Shown: positions 45,831 to 56,912 of the stretch, piece by piece
Position numbering within the stretch: position 1 is the first letter of the stretch
Layout of the letters: each line of letters starts with the position of its first letter
DNA from: Maritalea mobilis
Lineage (GTDB): Bacteria > Pseudomonadota > Alphaproteobacteria > Rhodobacterales > Rhodobacteraceae
NCBI RefSeq assembly: GCF_019800885.1
Contig: NZ_JAHVKE010000001.1
Location: 186,001-250,000 of the forward strand
Length of the DNA stretch: 64,000 nt
Direction of reading: 5' to 3'
Made by a program: the position numbers and the translations under genes
The notes under the pieces: model-generated
What the model was told of the DNA's origin: nothing
Database searches by the model: none
The model's input: the letters and a program-made list of their open reading frames with translations, nothing else

Positions 45831-45907
45831 TGGTCGGGCTAGCAGGACTTGAACCTGCGACCTTCCGTCCCCCAGACGGACGCGCTACCAGGCTGCGCCA
45901 TAGCCCG
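45831..45907 (-). tRNA. tRNA-Pro(GGG)
   Basis: On the minus strand the sequence begins CGGGCTA and ends TAGCCCGA-CCA, with acceptor pairing of 7 bp. The D-arm carries AGCCTGGTAG, the anticodon stem-loop is TCCGT-CTGGGGG-ACGGA with anticodon GGG (proline), and the T-arm has GCAGGTTCAAGTCCTGC. The CCA end is encoded (45831-45833). Length is 77 nt. Confidence 0.97.
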
Positions 45908-45997
45908 ACGTGAGGGGTGTTCTAGCGATTTTGAGCCGGGGCGCAAGGGGGCCAAGAGCGGCTTGCGGCAGTTTTCCGGCGGGGCTGCCAGACGGGG

Positions 45998-46918
<921 letters not shown>

Positions 46919-47004
46919 GGGCCTGTCCTGTCCCCGGGTCCTGCACTGATCCTCGTGTCACGGTCGGGTTTGGCCCGACCTGTGCGCTGTCTCGTCCGGC
47001 CGGC

Positions 47005-47307
47005 TCAGGCCTTGTTCCCGGCCGCCACGCGATCCTTCATCAGGTGCGAGGGGCGGAAGGTCAGCACGCGGCGCGGGCTGATCGGAACCTCTTCGCCGGT
47101 CTTGGGGTTGCGACCGACCCGGGCCGATTTCGACCGGACCGAGAAGGTGCCGAAGGACGAGATCTTGACCTGTTCGCCCTCGACCAGCGCGTCGGACATC
47201 ATTTCGAGCACACGTTCGACCAGTTGCGCGCTTTCGTTGCGCGACAAGCCCACTTCGCGGAACACCGCTTCGGACAGGTCCATCCGGGTCAAAGTCTTGC
47301 CAGCCAT
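47005..47307 (-). CDS. ihfA: integration host factor alpha subunit
   Basis: A 100-aa DNA-bending protein. The family core is visible: [40 protein letters not shown] and [19 protein letters not shown]. The ATG at 47307 gives [10 protein letters not shown]. It lies between fabH and the MerR gene on the same strand. Confidence 0.93.
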   Translation of the reverse strand: MAGKTLTRMDLSEAVFREVGLSRNESAQLVERVLEMMSDALVEGEQVKISSFGTFSVRSKSARVGRNPKTGEEVPISPRRVLTFRPSHLMKDRVAAGNKA

Positions 47308-47406
47308 TCCGATCACCCCCCGCCTTGGTTGTCTCCCAAGATGCGGGATGCGATTTCTCAAGTCAATGCAGGGGTTTGGAGCCCGGTGTTTGCGCGCGGA
47401 TCCGCG

Positions 47407-48381
47407 CTACCAGCGCAGCACCACCGCGCCCCAGGCCAGGCCGCCGCCAATGGCCTCGGCCACCAGCAGATCGCCGCGCTTGATCTGGCCACGCTCGACC
47501 CCGACGGACAGGGCCAGCGGGATGGACGCCGCCGAAGTATTGCCGTGATCCTGGACCGTCACAACGACCCGATCCATGCCGACACCCATCTTCTGCGCGG
47601 TGCGGGTGATGATGCGCAGGTTCGCCTGATGCGGCACGATCCAGTCGACATCCTCGGCCGTGGCGCCCGCTTTCTCCAGCGCGGCATACGCAGTTTCTGC
47701 AAGCTTTTCAACGGCATGGCGGAAAACCTCACGGCCTTCCATCTTCAGCACGCCGGCCGAGCCGGTGGCCGACACACCGCCGTCGACATAAAGCAGATCG
47801 CGGAACCGGCCATCCGAATGCAGGTCGGTGGCCAGCACGCCGCGGTCGGCGGCCGTGCCCGCCTGCTCCTGCGCTTCCAGCACCAGCGCGCCCGCGCCAT
47901 CGCCGAACAGAACGCAGGTCGTGCGGTCTTCCCAGTCCATGATCCGGCTGAAGGTTTCCGCCCCGATCACCAGCACGCGGCGCGCTTGCCCCGAGACGAC
48001 CAGCGCGTTGGCATTGGCCAGCGCATAGACGAATCCCGCGCAGACCGCCTGCACGTCGAAGGCGAATCCCCCCTCCATCCCGAGGCCCGCCTGTACCATG
48101 GTGGCGACGGAGGGAAAGGTCAGGTCGGGGGTCGAAGTGGCGACGACGACGGCGTCAATATCGGCCGGAGTCAGCCCCGCCATGTCCAGCGCGGCGCGCG
48201 AGGCGGCGACGGCCATCTGGCTGGTGGTCTCGCCCTCGGCGGCGAAATGCCGACGCTCGATGCCCGAGCGCGACCGAATCCATTCGTCGCTGGTATCGAG
48301 CGTTTTCTCGAACTCGGCATTCTCGACCACGCGAGAGGGGAGGTAATGGCCGATTCCGACCGGGACGGCACGCAAGGTCAT
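47407..48381 (-). CDS. fabH: 3-oxoacyl-ACP synthase III
   Basis: Initiating condensing enzyme of fatty acid synthesis, 324 aa. The Cys-His-Asn triad is C114 ([10 protein letters not shown]), H251 ([10 protein letters not shown]) and N281 ([10 protein letters not shown]). It overlaps the plsX stop by 4 bp. Confidence 0.96.
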   Translation of the reverse strand: MTLRAVPVGIGHYLPSRVVENAEFEKTLDTSDEWIRSRSGIERRHFAAEGETTSQMAVAASRAALDMAGLTPADIDAVVVATSTPDLTFPSVATMVQAGLGMEGGFAFDVQAVCAGFVYALANANALVVSGQARRVLVIGAETFSRIMDWEDRTTCVLFGDGAGALVLEAQEQAGTAADRGVLATDLHSDGRFRDLLYVDGGVSATGSAGVLKMEGREVFRHAVEKLAETAYAALEKAGATAEDVDWIVPHQANLRIITRTAQKMGVGMDRVVVTVQDHGNTSAASIPLALSVGVERGQIKRGDLLVAEAIGGGLAWGAVVLRW

Positions 48382-49484
48382 TGAACGGCCCCTTTGCCCT
48401 GGTCCCCCTGCATGGCGGCGGCGGCGGCATGTTCAGCCTGCGAGATCCGCGCGGCAAGGCGCTTGTTGAAATCCGAGGCGGACAGGCGGGCCGCCAGCTT
48501 GATCGCCGCGGCCACGCCGGTCGCGTCCGAGGCGCCATGCGATTTCACCACCGTCCCGTTCAGGCCAAGGAACACCCCGCCATTCACGCGGCGGGGGTCG
48601 ATGCTCTTGGACAGGCGGCGCAGGGAGGTATAGGCCAGCAGCGCCGCGATCCGGCTGAGCGGCGTGTAGGTGAAGGCCTCGCGCAGGCGCTCGCTGATCA
48701 TCTTGGCGGTGCCTTCGCCGGTCTTCAGCGCAACATTGCCGGTGAACCCGTCGGTGACGATCACGTCCACCTTGTCCGAAGGCAGATCGACGCCCTCGAC
48801 AAAGCCGACGAATTCGAAATCGGCCGCCGGGGCCACGCGCGCGATCAGCTCGGCCGCAACCTTGATCTCGGCGCGGCCCTTGTGTTCCTCGGTGCCGACA
48901 TTCAGCAGCCCGACGCGCGGGCGGGCCAGGTCCATGCCGTTGCGGGCATAGCTGGCGCCCATCAGCGCGTATTGCAGCAGGTCCTCGGCATCGGCGCGGA
49001 TATCGGCGCCGACATCCAGCATGACGTTGAAGCCCGACGGGTTGCGAGACGGCCAGAGGCAGGCGATGGCCGGGCGGTTCACGCCCTCGATCTTGCGCAG
49101 CCGCGTCATCGACATCAGCATCAGCGCGCCGGTGTTGCCGCAGGAAATCGCGACCTCGGCCTCGCCCGCCCGGACGGCTTCGATGGTCGACCACATCGAG
49201 GTGTTCTTGCCATGGCGGAGCACGCTGGACGGTTTCTCGTCCATGCGTACCACGCCCTCGGCGTGGCGAATCTCGCACCGCTCGGCCAGGCCGCGCTTGC
49301 GCTCGATCAGGCGCTCAAGATCCGGGCGGTCACCGTGCAGGATGAACCGCAGGTCCGGGTTCTTGGCCACCGCGGCGGCCATGCCGTCAATTACAACAGA
49401 CGGCCCCCGATCACCGCCCATCGCGTCGATCGAAAGGACCGTCCCGGGAATCGAGTCACCGGTTAGTGCCGTGCCGTCACCCAT
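48378..49484 (-). CDS. plsX: phosphate acyltransferase PlsX
   Basis: Converts acyl-ACP to acyl-phosphate for phospholipid synthesis, 368 aa. Conserved segments are [52 protein letters not shown] and [17 protein letters not shown]. It lies in the standard yceD-rpmF-plsX-fabH order. The start at 49484 gives a few extra residues before the conserved core; a later start is possible. Confidence 0.95.
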   Translation of the reverse strand: MGDGTALTGDSIPGTVLSIDAMGGDRGPSVVIDGMAAAVAKNPDLRFILHGDRPDLERLIERKRGLAERCEIRHAEGVVRMDEKPSSVLRHGKNTSMWSTIEAVRAGEAEVAISCGNTGALMLMSMTRLRKIEGVNRPAIACLWPSRNPSGFNVMLDVGADIRADAEDLLQYALMGASYARNGMDLARPRVGLLNVGTEEHKGRAEIKVAAELIARVAPAADFEFVGFVEGVDLPSDKVDVIVTDGFTGNVALKTGEGTAKMISERLREAFTYTPLSRIAALLAYTSLRRLSKSIDPRRVNGGVFLGLNGTVVKSHGASDATGVAAAIKLAARLSASDFNKRLAARISQAEHAAAAAMQGDQGKGAVQ

Positions 49485-49508
49485 CTTCGGCCTGCCGCCG
49501 AGACCGGC

Positions 49509-49715
49509 TTATGCCGCGTCTTCGTCGAGATCGATCTCGTCGGCCTGGGCCACGACCTCACGGTCGTTGTAGGTGCCGCAGGACGGGCAGACATGGTGGG
49601 GGCGCTTGAGTTCGCCGCAGGAGGGGCACTCGTTCGGATTGGCCGCGGTCAGCGCATCATGGGCGCGGCGCATGTTGCGGCGGGACCGCGTGACCTTGTT
49701 CTGGGGGACAGCCAT
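49509..49715 (-). CDS. rpmF: 50S ribosomal protein L32
   Basis: L32, 68 aa, with the basic opening [22 protein letters not shown] and two zinc-type CPSCG motifs. Between yceD and rpmF there is a 244-bp stretch with no gene, which may hold the rpmF promoter. Confidence 0.97.
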   Translation of the reverse strand: MAVPQNKVTRSRRNMRRAHDALTAANPNECPSCGELKRPHHVCPSCGTYNDREVVAQADEIDLDEDAA

Positions 49716-49959
49716 GTCTCAACCTCGAATTTCGAGGGGCCCCGCCCAATCGCGCCGGCCCCGTGTTCCATCGTCTCTTTATCTCGTCTGCCCCCTTGCG
49801 CCAAGGCGCTGATCCGGGTCTGGCGGGCCGATCTGGTCCACCGTTTCGGCAGCGCACGGGCTCGCGCGCCACACTCGACATCCGGGGGCGAATGAGGCCG
49901 GGAACATACTCGGATTCCCCCGCCATGCAAGCGTTTTTCCAAGGGCCTTTCGCAAGGCC

Positions 49960-50532
49960 TCAGCCGTCGTCGTTTTTACCGCCCGCCAGCTTGTCGCGCA
50001 GCGCCTTCAGACCGGCCAAGGGCTTGGCATCCTCGTCGGTCATCGGGTCGGTGCCGGGCTCGGCGAAGACGGCTTCGCCAAGGTCGGCGCCCTCGGCGCG
50101 CGGGTAATCCGGCAGGTGCAGGGCCAGCGCTTCGGCCATCACGAAGGCCGGGTCGATCCGGTCGGGCAACGGTTCCGCCGTGTCGTCTTCGGGCATTTCC
50201 GCCTCGCCCTTGTCGTCGGGGTCTGGGGGCGTCATGTCGGCGAGGAATCGGCGGGTGACCGGTACGTCGATGCGGGTAACCACCGGGTCCAGCGTCACGA
50301 CGCAGGGCTGCACGACAGTGGCGCCGAGCGTCGCCTCAAGCCGCCAATCGGCCTTGCCCTCTGGGATCAACTCGCCCTCGAAGCGCAATTTGCGGATGCC
50401 GTCGATGCCAAGCTCCTCGGCCAGCGCGGCGCGCTCTGTGGCGTCGGGGGTCAGGGAAAAGCCATGCGAGGCGGCGCGCGACAGGCGCGCGGGCGTCAGC
50501 GGTGGCGTGGCCTTCGGGGTCTCGGTCGTCAT
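49960..50532 (-). CDS. YceD/DUF177 family protein
   Basis: A 190-aa protein. The family pattern is visible in FEGELIPEGKADWRLEATLGA and TVVQPCVVTLDPVVTRIDVP, followed by an acidic stretch and a C-terminal PLAGLKALRDKLAGGK. YceD proteins are linked to 23S rRNA accumulation and sit upstream of rpmF. ATG 50532; the frame continues further without homology. Confidence 0.9.
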   Translation of the reverse strand: MTTETPKATPPLTPARLSRAASHGFSLTPDATERAALAEELGIDGIRKLRFEGELIPEGKADWRLEATLGATVVQPCVVTLDPVVTRIDVPVTRRFLADMTPPDPDDKGEAEMPEDDTAEPLPDRIDPAFVMAEALALHLPDYPRAEGADLGEAVFAEPGTDPMTDEDAKPLAGLKALRDKLAGGKNDDG

Positions 50533-50703
50533 TCCGGCGGCTCCTGTCGGGCGGAAAACGGGGACAGCGGGCTGGGCAAGCCGGCTCGGGCGCTTAACTT
50601 GCTCCGTCGTCTGCCATAAGTTAAGGCGATACAAAGGCCAGACGCGCCGTGCAAGTCGCAGCCGGACCCGGGTCGGTTCGGACAGAGAGAGATCAGAGGC
50701 ACC

Positions 50704-51171
50704 ATGGGCACTACATTCGCCACCCGTCTTTCCCGCAACAGCCGCCGGATCGCGCTGGCCATCGCGCTTGGTCTTGGGCTGGCGGCCTGCTCGGCGACCT
50801 ATGACAATCACGGATACGTTCCGCCGGCCGAGGACCTTGCACAGGTGCAGATCGGCGACAGCCGCGAGCAGGTGGCCGAAACGGTGGGCCGCCCCGCGAC
50901 GTCCGGTGTCATGCGGGATGAGGCGTGGTTTTACACCGCCTACCGCGTGCGGAACTTCACCTATCGCGCCCCCGAGGTGATCGAGCGCGATATCGTCGCC
51001 ATCTCCTTCGATGCCGGCGGCCGGGTCAGCAATGTCGAACGATTCGGCCTGGAAGACGGGCAGTATGTGCAGCTTTCGCGCCGCACGACCGCGGCCACGG
51101 TCGAGAACCTCGGCTTCTTCCAGCAGCTTCTTTCGAATTTCGGCCGGATCAATCTGGGCGACACACTCTGA
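50704..51171 (+). CDS. bamE: outer membrane assembly lipoprotein BamE
   Basis: A 155-aa lipoprotein. The signal ends in GLGLAAC with the lipid Cys at residue 29. The SmpA/OmlA domain is seen as LAQVQIGDSREQVAETVGRP and DEAWFYTAYRV, then ISFDAGGRVSNVE. It is a non-essential part of the BAM complex. It is divergent from yceD. Confidence 0.9.
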   Translation: MGTTFATRLSRNSRRIALAIALGLGLAACSATYDNHGYVPPAEDLAQVQIGDSREQVAETVGRPATSGVMRDEAWFYTAYRVRNFTYRAPEVIERDIVAISFDAGGRVSNVERFGLEDGQYVQLSRRTTAATVENLGFFQQLLSNFGRINLGDTL

Positions 51172-51311
51172 TCTCTTGAAGAAGGTGCCGTGTGCGGCAA
51201 GGCGTTGCTTGCCGCGACACGCCGCAGAGGTCATTTTCATCTCGTGTCAAATCCCCGTCATTCGGGGCCGCTAGGACCGGGGCGAGTCTCGGCAGGGCAG
51301 GAGGTGCGAGA

Positions 51312-52055
51312 ATGCTGAACCTCGCGAAAGGACGCTATCGGGCGCGGCTGGCCTCGACGCCGGACGATATCGAGGCGGCGCAGCGCCTGAGATGGCGCGC
51401 GTTCCGCGGGCAGGGCGCCCCCGGTGACGGGCGCGACAGCGACGATTTCGACGCGGCCTGCGCCCATGTCCTGATCGAAGAGGCCAGGACCGGGGCGCTG
51501 GTGTGCTGTTTCCGGATGCTGCACCTGCCCTCCGGGGCCGAGATCGGGCGCAGCTATTCGGCGCAATTCTACGAATTGTCGGCCCTGTCCGAATTCGACG
51601 GGCCGATGGTCGAGATGGGACGCTTCTGCATCGACCCGGACCGGCGCGACCCCGATATCCTGCGCGTGGCCTGGGGCGCGATGACCTCCTATGTCGATGA
51701 ACAGGGGGTCGAGATGCTGTTCGGCTGCTCGTCCTTCCACGGGACCGAGGCGCGGGACTATTACGACGCTTTCGCGTTGCTGCGCGACCGGCACCTTGCG
51801 CCGCCGCGCTGGTTGCCGCGGGTCAAGGCGCCCGCCGTTTTCGATTTCGCCAAGCGGCTTCGACGCAAGCCCGACCTGAAGCGCGCGCAGGCCAAGATGC
51901 CGCCGCTGCTGCGCACGTACCTGCTGATGGGCGGCTGGGTCAGCGACCACGCGGTGATCGACCGCGACCTTGGCACGCTGCATGTCTTCACGGGGCTGGA
52001 GATCCGCGCCGTGCCGCCCGGGCGCGCGCGGCTGCTGCGGATGGTGGCGGGGTAG
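51312..52055 (+). CDS. olsB: ornithine-lipid N-acyltransferase OlsB
   Basis: A 247-aa GNAT-type acyltransferase transferring a 3-hydroxyacyl group to ornithine, the first step of ornithine lipid synthesis. The family opening RYRARLASTPDDIEAAQRLR, the central VEMGRFCIDPDRRDPDILRV and GCSSFHGTE are present. The ATG at 51312 gives this start, with GAGGTGCGAG upstream. The partner OlsA gene is not adjacent. Confidence 0.88.
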   Translation: MLNLAKGRYRARLASTPDDIEAAQRLRWRAFRGQGAPGDGRDSDDFDAACAHVLIEEARTGALVCCFRMLHLPSGAEIGRSYSAQFYELSALSEFDGPMVEMGRFCIDPDRRDPDILRVAWGAMTSYVDEQGVEMLFGCSSFHGTEARDYYDAFALLRDRHLAPPRWLPRVKAPAVFDFAKRLRRKPDLKRAQAKMPPLLRTYLLMGGWVSDHAVIDRDLGTLHVFTGLEIRAVPPGRARLLRMVAG

Positions 52056-52121
52056 GGAATCGCGCCACCTGACGCTCGCGCGGTGTTTTGCGAAAAGGGA
52101 CCTCAAGACCGAGAAGATCCC

Positions 52122-52850
52122 ATGCCCAACAAAGTCGAAACCCTTCTGACGGACTTGCCGGCCGCTGAGCGCATCGGCCCGATGCCGCGCCTGAACCCCG
52201 GTGCGCGGCCTTGGCGCTGGTCCTACGGCGCGGGTGCGCCGGGGCGGTCGGCGTTTCGGCTCAATGCCGCTACCGCCCCCCTGGTCTTTGGCGTGTTCAT
52301 GGCCGTCCTGCTGGTCGCGATCCTTGTCGCGAACCTGTCGAACGGCGTGCTGGACGGGGGCCAGCTGCGTGCAGCCGGGTTGATCGTGATCGTCCTCCTC
52401 GTGCTGGTCGGACCGCATACCCGGCGCAAGATGAACGGCACGCTGCAATGGCGCCGCGAGGTCGAGATCACCAAGCGCAAGGTCCGGGTGACCGACCGGA
52501 GCGGCAAGGCCGTCGAGACGTGGAAGGAACCGTTGAGCGCCTATCGCGATATCCACCACCGGATCGGCCATGTGACCGGGTTCGACCCGTCCGGCGTGGG
52601 CAGCTCGAAAGCGGTGCCGCTCGACGTGATCGAATTGCGCCACCCCGATCCGGGCCGGACGATCTACCTGCATGGCAGCGCCCAGACCTCGACCGGCGGG
52701 ATGAGCCCGATGGACATGATCCGCGCGGGTCGCAAGGGCCGGAGGGAGGAGGTGGAGGCCGCCGTCGGCAGCACACGAAACCCGCGCGTCGAAGCCCTGC
52801 TGAGGCAGCTGGAGCGCGAGTTGGGGATGCCGGTGACGCGCGAGACCTGA
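52122..52850 (+). CDS. two-helix membrane protein of unknown function
   Basis: A 242-aa protein. Two hydrophobic segments (about residues 50-72 and 80-98, LVFGVFMAVLLVAILVAN and AAGLIVIVLLVLVGP) are followed by a soluble region (REVEITKRKVRVTDRSGKAV, SAYRDIHHRIGHVTGFDP, ELRHPDPGRTIYLHGS) that looks like a small beta-rich domain. It follows olsB by 66 bp. I do not recognise the family. Confidence 0.65.
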   Translation: MPNKVETLLTDLPAAERIGPMPRLNPGARPWRWSYGAGAPGRSAFRLNAATAPLVFGVFMAVLLVAILVANLSNGVLDGGQLRAAGLIVIVLLVLVGPHTRRKMNGTLQWRREVEITKRKVRVTDRSGKAVETWKEPLSAYRDIHHRIGHVTGFDPSGVGSSKAVPLDVIELRHPDPGRTIYLHGSAQTSTGGMSPMDMIRAGRKGRREEVEAAVGSTRNPRVEALLRQLERELGMPVTRET

Positions 52851-52923
52851 CGGCGCGAGGTCGTCGGCAGAGGTTTCCCGCGCTGGCGCGCGCGACCCGC
52901 GCCGGGGCTGGCGCCCCGGCGGT

Positions 52924-53831
52924 TCAGCGCCTTTTCTCCGGCGGAGCGGCACAAGGGCGGTATCGAGCCACGTGCCGCCGAGGGGGCGACTCTGCGCACC
53001 TGCATGGCGCTTGAAAAGGGCGAGGCCCGGGGCGGCGACGGGGTCGGCAGCGCCAAGGTCGAGCGCGTCGCAGCCCAAGGCCTGAAGCTCCACCATGGCA
53101 CGCCAGAGAAGCAGGTTTCCGGCCGAGGCTGCGCGCCCCTCGGGGCGGGACCAGCCGATCTGGTAGGTGGCGCGGCGCCCGTGGCGCAGGAACAGCATCG
53201 CGGCCACGCGCTGCCCGGCCAGATGCGCGGTGAACAGCTGCGCCGCGCCGGGGCGGGCGGCGGCCAGCGCCGCGATCAGGACGGGGGGCAGCGGGCGGTA
53301 GCCAAGGCGGCGCGCGGCACGGTGTTCGGCGCGCAGCAGCCAGTGACCCGGATTGGCGGGGAAGGGGCGGCGGGTGACATGCAGGCCGCCGCAAAGCGCG
53401 CGGCGCACCCGGTTTCGGAAGCGGGGATCGAGGCGTGCGGCCATTCGGTCGAGATCGGGGGACAGGGCAAGCTCGGCGATCCAGCGCGGCCCTGCGATCT
53501 GTCGATAGCCGGAGCGGGCGAGAACCTGCGCCTGTGCGGGCGTGTCCGCATGGATGACCAGATGCCGCGCGCCCAGATCGGCGCGCAGCCCAGGGGCCAA
53601 GCCAAGGGCGAGATCGCCTGTCGGGCGCGACAGCATCGCCACCGGCCCCAGAAGCGGCACGCGTCGCAAAAGCGCGCGACATCCGGGCCACCCGGGCACC
53701 GGGCGGCTGTCGGCACCGAGGCGGGCGCAGGCGGCGAACCACAGCGCGCTTTGCTGAAGTGGCACGCCGGGCAGCACGGCAAAGCCGGTCGCCTCCGGGC
53801 GACTCGCATGGAAATCAGTAGACTCAAGCAT
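52924..53831 (-). CDS. FemAB/GNAT-like acyltransferase, 3' end disturbed
   Basis: From ATG 53831 the frame encodes an acyltransferase-like protein with FRNRVRRALCGGLHVTRRPF, ARRLGYRPLPPVLIAALAAA, RVAAMLFLRHGRRATYQIGW and CDALDLGAADPVAAPGLALF, typical of a FemAB- or GNAT-like fold. The last family-like residues are near GGTWLDTALVP. The frame then has no stop for about 1.7 kb and runs antisense through two good genes. A TGA lies at 52924-52926 in another frame, right where the protein should end, so a small frameshift near the 3' end (about 52925-52960) is likely. The coordinates given run to that TGA and are therefore not a multiple of three. It is downstream of tyrS. Confidence 0.6.
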
Positions 53832-53877
53832 GGGCACGACCCTACGCGCCCATGATGAAGATCCGGTTAAGCGCGGA

Positions 53878-55131
53878 TCAGTTTCCCAACTCGACCAGCG
53901 CGTGCCGCTTCTTGCCGGCCGACAGCTTGATCGGCTGGGCCAGGTCGGAGGCCGAGACCATCAGCCCCGCATCGGTGAGCGGTTCGTCGTTCAGTCGCGC
54001 GCCATTGTCGGCGATCAGGCGCTTGGCCTCCTTGCCGGATTTGGCGAGGCCCGAGCGGGTGATGAGTTGCACCACCGAAATGCCGTCGCCAACCTCGTCC
54101 GCCGAGAGCGTCAGGGTGGGAAGATCCTCGCCCATGCCGCCCTTCTCGAACACCTCGCGCGCGGTCGCCTCGGCGGCCTGCGCGGCCTCGGCCCCGTGCA
54201 GAAGGGTCGTGACCTCGTTGGCGAGCAGGATCTTGGCCTCGTTGATCTCGGAGCCTTCCAGCGCGCCGAGGCGGTCGCATTCGGCGACCGGCAACTCGGT
54301 GTAGAGCTTCAGGAACCGGCCCACATCGGCATCGGTCGTGTTGCGCCAGAACTGCCAGAATTCGTAGGGGCTGAGCAATTCGGCCGAAAGCCATGTCGCG
54401 CCGCCCTGGCTCTTGCCCATCTTGCGCCCGTCCGAGGTGGTCAGAAGCGGCGTGGTCAAGCCGTAGATCTCCTGATCCAGCACGCGGCGGGTCAGGTCGA
54501 TCCCGTTGACGATATTGCCCCACTGGTCCGAACCGCCCATCTGCAGCACGCAGCCCTCGCGGCGGTAGAGTTCGAGGAAATCGTAGGCCTGCAGGATCAT
54601 GTAGTTGAATTCGAGGAAGCTGAGCGATTGCTCGCGATCCAGCCGCGATTTCACGCTTTCGAAGCTGAGCATCCGGTTGACCGAGAAATGCCGCCCGATA
54701 TCGCGCAGGAATTCGAGGTAGTTCAGCCCGTCGAGCCAATCGGCATTGTTGAGCATGACCGCGCCCGTCGGCGGCTGGCCATAGTCGAGGTAGCGCGCGA
54801 AGACGCGGTTCATGCCCGCGATATTGGCGTCGATCTGGGTGGGCGTCAGAAGCGGGCGCTCATCTGCGCGAAAGCTGGGGTCGCCCACCTTGGTCGTGCC
54901 GCCGCCCATCAGGGTGATGGGGCGGTTGCCGGTCTTCTGGAACCAGCGCAGCAGCATGATGTTCAACAGGTGCCCGACATGCAGCGACTGCGCGGTGGCG
55001 TCATAGCCGATATAGGCGGTGACCGGACCCTCGATCAGTTTCTCGTCAAGGCCCTGCAGGTCGGTGCAGTCGGCCAGGAACCCGCGCTCCATGATGATGC
55101 GCAGGAAGTCGGATTTGGGCTGGTAGGTCAT
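53878..55131 (-). CDS. tyrS: tyrosyl-tRNA synthetase
   Basis: A 417-aa class I synthetase. The HIGH-type motif is HVGH (51-54), the KMSKS-type loop is KMGKS (237-241), and a C-terminal S4-like domain ends [20 protein letters not shown]. It is divergent from anmK by 53 bp and followed by the acyltransferase-like gene 46 bp later. Confidence 0.95.
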   Translation of the reverse strand: MTYQPKSDFLRIIMERGFLADCTDLQGLDEKLIEGPVTAYIGYDATAQSLHVGHLLNIMLLRWFQKTGNRPITLMGGGTTKVGDPSFRADERPLLTPTQIDANIAGMNRVFARYLDYGQPPTGAVMLNNADWLDGLNYLEFLRDIGRHFSVNRMLSFESVKSRLDREQSLSFLEFNYMILQAYDFLELYRREGCVLQMGGSDQWGNIVNGIDLTRRVLDQEIYGLTTPLLTTSDGRKMGKSQGGATWLSAELLSPYEFWQFWRNTTDADVGRFLKLYTELPVAECDRLGALEGSEINEAKILLANEVTTLLHGAEAAQAAEATAREVFEKGGMGEDLPTLTLSADEVGDGISVVQLITRSGLAKSGKEAKRLIADNGARLNDEPLTDAGLMVSASDLAQPIKLSAGKKRHALVELGN

Positions 55132-55184
55132 CGCGCTTTGCGTCCATGCTGCGGCTGTGAAAGCTGGCTATAACGGGCGCGGGC

Positions 55185-56282
55185 ATGAAGGAAAAGGGGC
55201 AGCGGTGGCGCATGGCGGGCGCGATGTCGGGCACGTCGCTGGATGGCGTGGACCTGGCCGTGATCGAAACCGACGGTGTGAGCGTCACCGGCTTCGGCGA
55301 GACGCGCTATCGCCCCTATAGCGAGGCCGAACGCGCGGTGATCCGCGAGGGATTGGGCACATGGGCCGGGGACGGGCGGGCCGAGGCGGCGGCGCGCGTG
55401 GTCGAGGCGGCGCATCTGGAGGTCCTGGAGGGGCTGGAGGAGGTCGAGGCGCTGGGCTTTCACGGGCAGACGCTGGCCCATGACCCGGAGGGCGGGCGCA
55501 CGCACCAGGCGGGCGACGGCGCGCGGCTGGCCAAGGCCTCGGGGCGGCAGGTGATCTGGGATTTTCGCAGCACGGACATGGAGTTGGGCGGGCAGGGCGC
55601 ACCGCTTGCGCCGTTCTATCACTGGGCCTGCGCGCGCTGGATCGGGGCCGAAGCGCCGGTGGCGTTCCTGAACCTGGGCGGGGTGGGCAACATCACCTGG
55701 GTGGACCCGTCAGCAGCGGGGCCGGAGGCGCCGGGGGCCTGCATCGCCTTCGACACGGGGCCTGCCAATGCACCGATCGACGATTTCATGGTGGCGCGGG
55801 GTTTGGGGCCGCGCGACGAGGGCGGGGCGCTGGCCTTGCGCGGGCGGCCCGACCGCGACGTGCTGCGCGCGGCGCTGGGCGAGCGGTATTTCGCCCGGAT
55901 GCCGCCGAAATCGCTGGACCGGGACGATTTCTCGGGGCTGCTGGAGTGCCTCGACGGGCTGTCCGATGCCGACGGGGCGGCGACGCTGGCCGCGCTCTGC
56001 GTCTCGGCGGTGGGGGTGGGGATGCAGCATCTGCCATCCATGCCCGCGCGGGTGCTGGTCACGGGCGGCGGACGGCATAACGCGGGCCTGATGCAGGGCT
56101 TGGGCGCGACGCTCTCCTGCCCGGTGGATCCGGTGGAGACAGTGGGCCTCGACGGCGATTTCCTCGAGGCGCAGGCCTTTGCCTATCTGGCGGCGCGGGT
56201 GATGCGGGGTTTGCCCACCAGCGCGCCGGGCACGACGGGGGTGGCGGCGCCGGTGGGGGGCGGGCGGCGGTCGCGGCCCTGA
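55185..56282 (+). CDS. anmK: anhydro-N-acetylmuramic acid kinase
   Basis: A 365-aa kinase of murein recycling. The ATP/sugar motifs are [49 protein letters not shown] and [15 protein letters not shown]. The last residues are low complexity (Gly/Arg), normal for the group. It is divergent from tyrS. Confidence 0.95.
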   Translation: MKEKGQRWRMAGAMSGTSLDGVDLAVIETDGVSVTGFGETRYRPYSEAERAVIREGLGTWAGDGRAEAAARVVEAAHLEVLEGLEEVEALGFHGQTLAHDPEGGRTHQAGDGARLAKASGRQVIWDFRSTDMELGGQGAPLAPFYHWACARWIGAEAPVAFLNLGGVGNITWVDPSAAGPEAPGACIAFDTGPANAPIDDFMVARGLGPRDEGGALALRGRPDRDVLRAALGERYFARMPPKSLDRDDFSGLLECLDGLSDADGAATLAALCVSAVGVGMQHLPSMPARVLVTGGGRHNAGLMQGLGATLSCPVDPVETVGLDGDFLEAQAFAYLAARVMRGLPTSAPGTTGVAAPVGGGRRSRP

Positions 56283-56361
56283 AGGCGATCGAGGAAACGG
56301 AGCGGCTGGCGCCGCGTTGGTCTTACCTCGCCTGCGGCCCTTGCGGGCCTCGGCTCAGGTT

Positions 56362-56413
56362 TTGGGGGCTCTGCCCCCAAGCCCCCGGCATATTTGATTG
56401 GATAAAGATTTGG
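56362..56413 (+). repeat. composite hairpin element, copy 3
   Basis: TTGGGGGCTCTGCCCCCAA (56362-56380), then CCCCCGGCATATTTGATTGG (56382-56401) and GATAAAGAT to 56410. An extra GGCCC-TTGC-GGGCC hairpin lies just upstream (56336-56349). The tail ends 3-6 bp from the stop codon of the convergent cupin gene. Confidence 0.82.
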
Positions 56414-56415
56414 GA

Positions 56416-56838
56416 TTAGCCGCGCGGGATGTCGAAGCCGGGGGCGGCGAGGGTGAAGCCCTCGAAGCGGAAACCGGGGGAGACGGTGCAGGAGACCAGC
56501 GTGTAGGCGCCCGTGGGGCGTGCCATTTGCCAGTGGTGCTGCGGCACGATGATTTGTGGGCGGCCCTGGGTCAGGTCGGGGGTGAGCAGGTGGTCGGTGG
56601 CGGGGCCGGCCTCGGACGCGGCCAGCGACAGCAGAAGGGGCGCGCCGGCGTGGTAGTGCCAGATCTCGGTGGCGTCGACCTTGTGCCAATGGCTGGTTTC
56701 GCCCTGTTTCAGCAGGAAGTAGATGCAGGTGCCGGTGGGGCGGCCGGGGGTGGCCTCGTCGATCCAGGTCTGGCGGTAATGGCCGCCCTCCGGGTGGGGT
56801 TCGAGGTGGAGGGTGGCGATGATCTCGTCTGCCGTCAT
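56416..56838 (-). CDS. cupin protein (DUF985/Cupin_5)
   Basis: A 140-aa cupin. Metal/His motifs of the family are visible: HPEGGHYRQTW, SHWHKVDATEIWHYHAGAPL and VPQHHWQMARPTGAYTLVSC. The ligand is unknown. It is convergent with anmK and divergent from the oxidoreductase gene. Confidence 0.88.
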   Translation of the reverse strand: MTADEIIATLHLEPHPEGGHYRQTWIDEATPGRPTGTCIYFLLKQGETSHWHKVDATEIWHYHAGAPLLLSLAASEAGPATDHLLTPDLTQGRPQIIVPQHHWQMARPTGAYTLVSCTVSPGFRFEGFTLAAPGFDIPRG

Positions 56839-56912
56839 GGGGCGCTCCGGGGGCTGGTTCCTTGCGGAAGGTGTCGCTAGCGTCGGGCCGAGGCTAGAGC
56901 GGGAGCGCGGGC

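Noticed and set aside
52380-52393. FNR-like box TTGATCGTGATCGT
   Set aside because: It lies inside a coding region, with two mismatches to the consensus, and no promoter context.
51258-52923. Continuation of the acyltransferase-like frame through the olsB region
   Set aside because: It is antisense to two genes with good family or membrane-protein character; treated as a frameshift artefact rather than a long protein.
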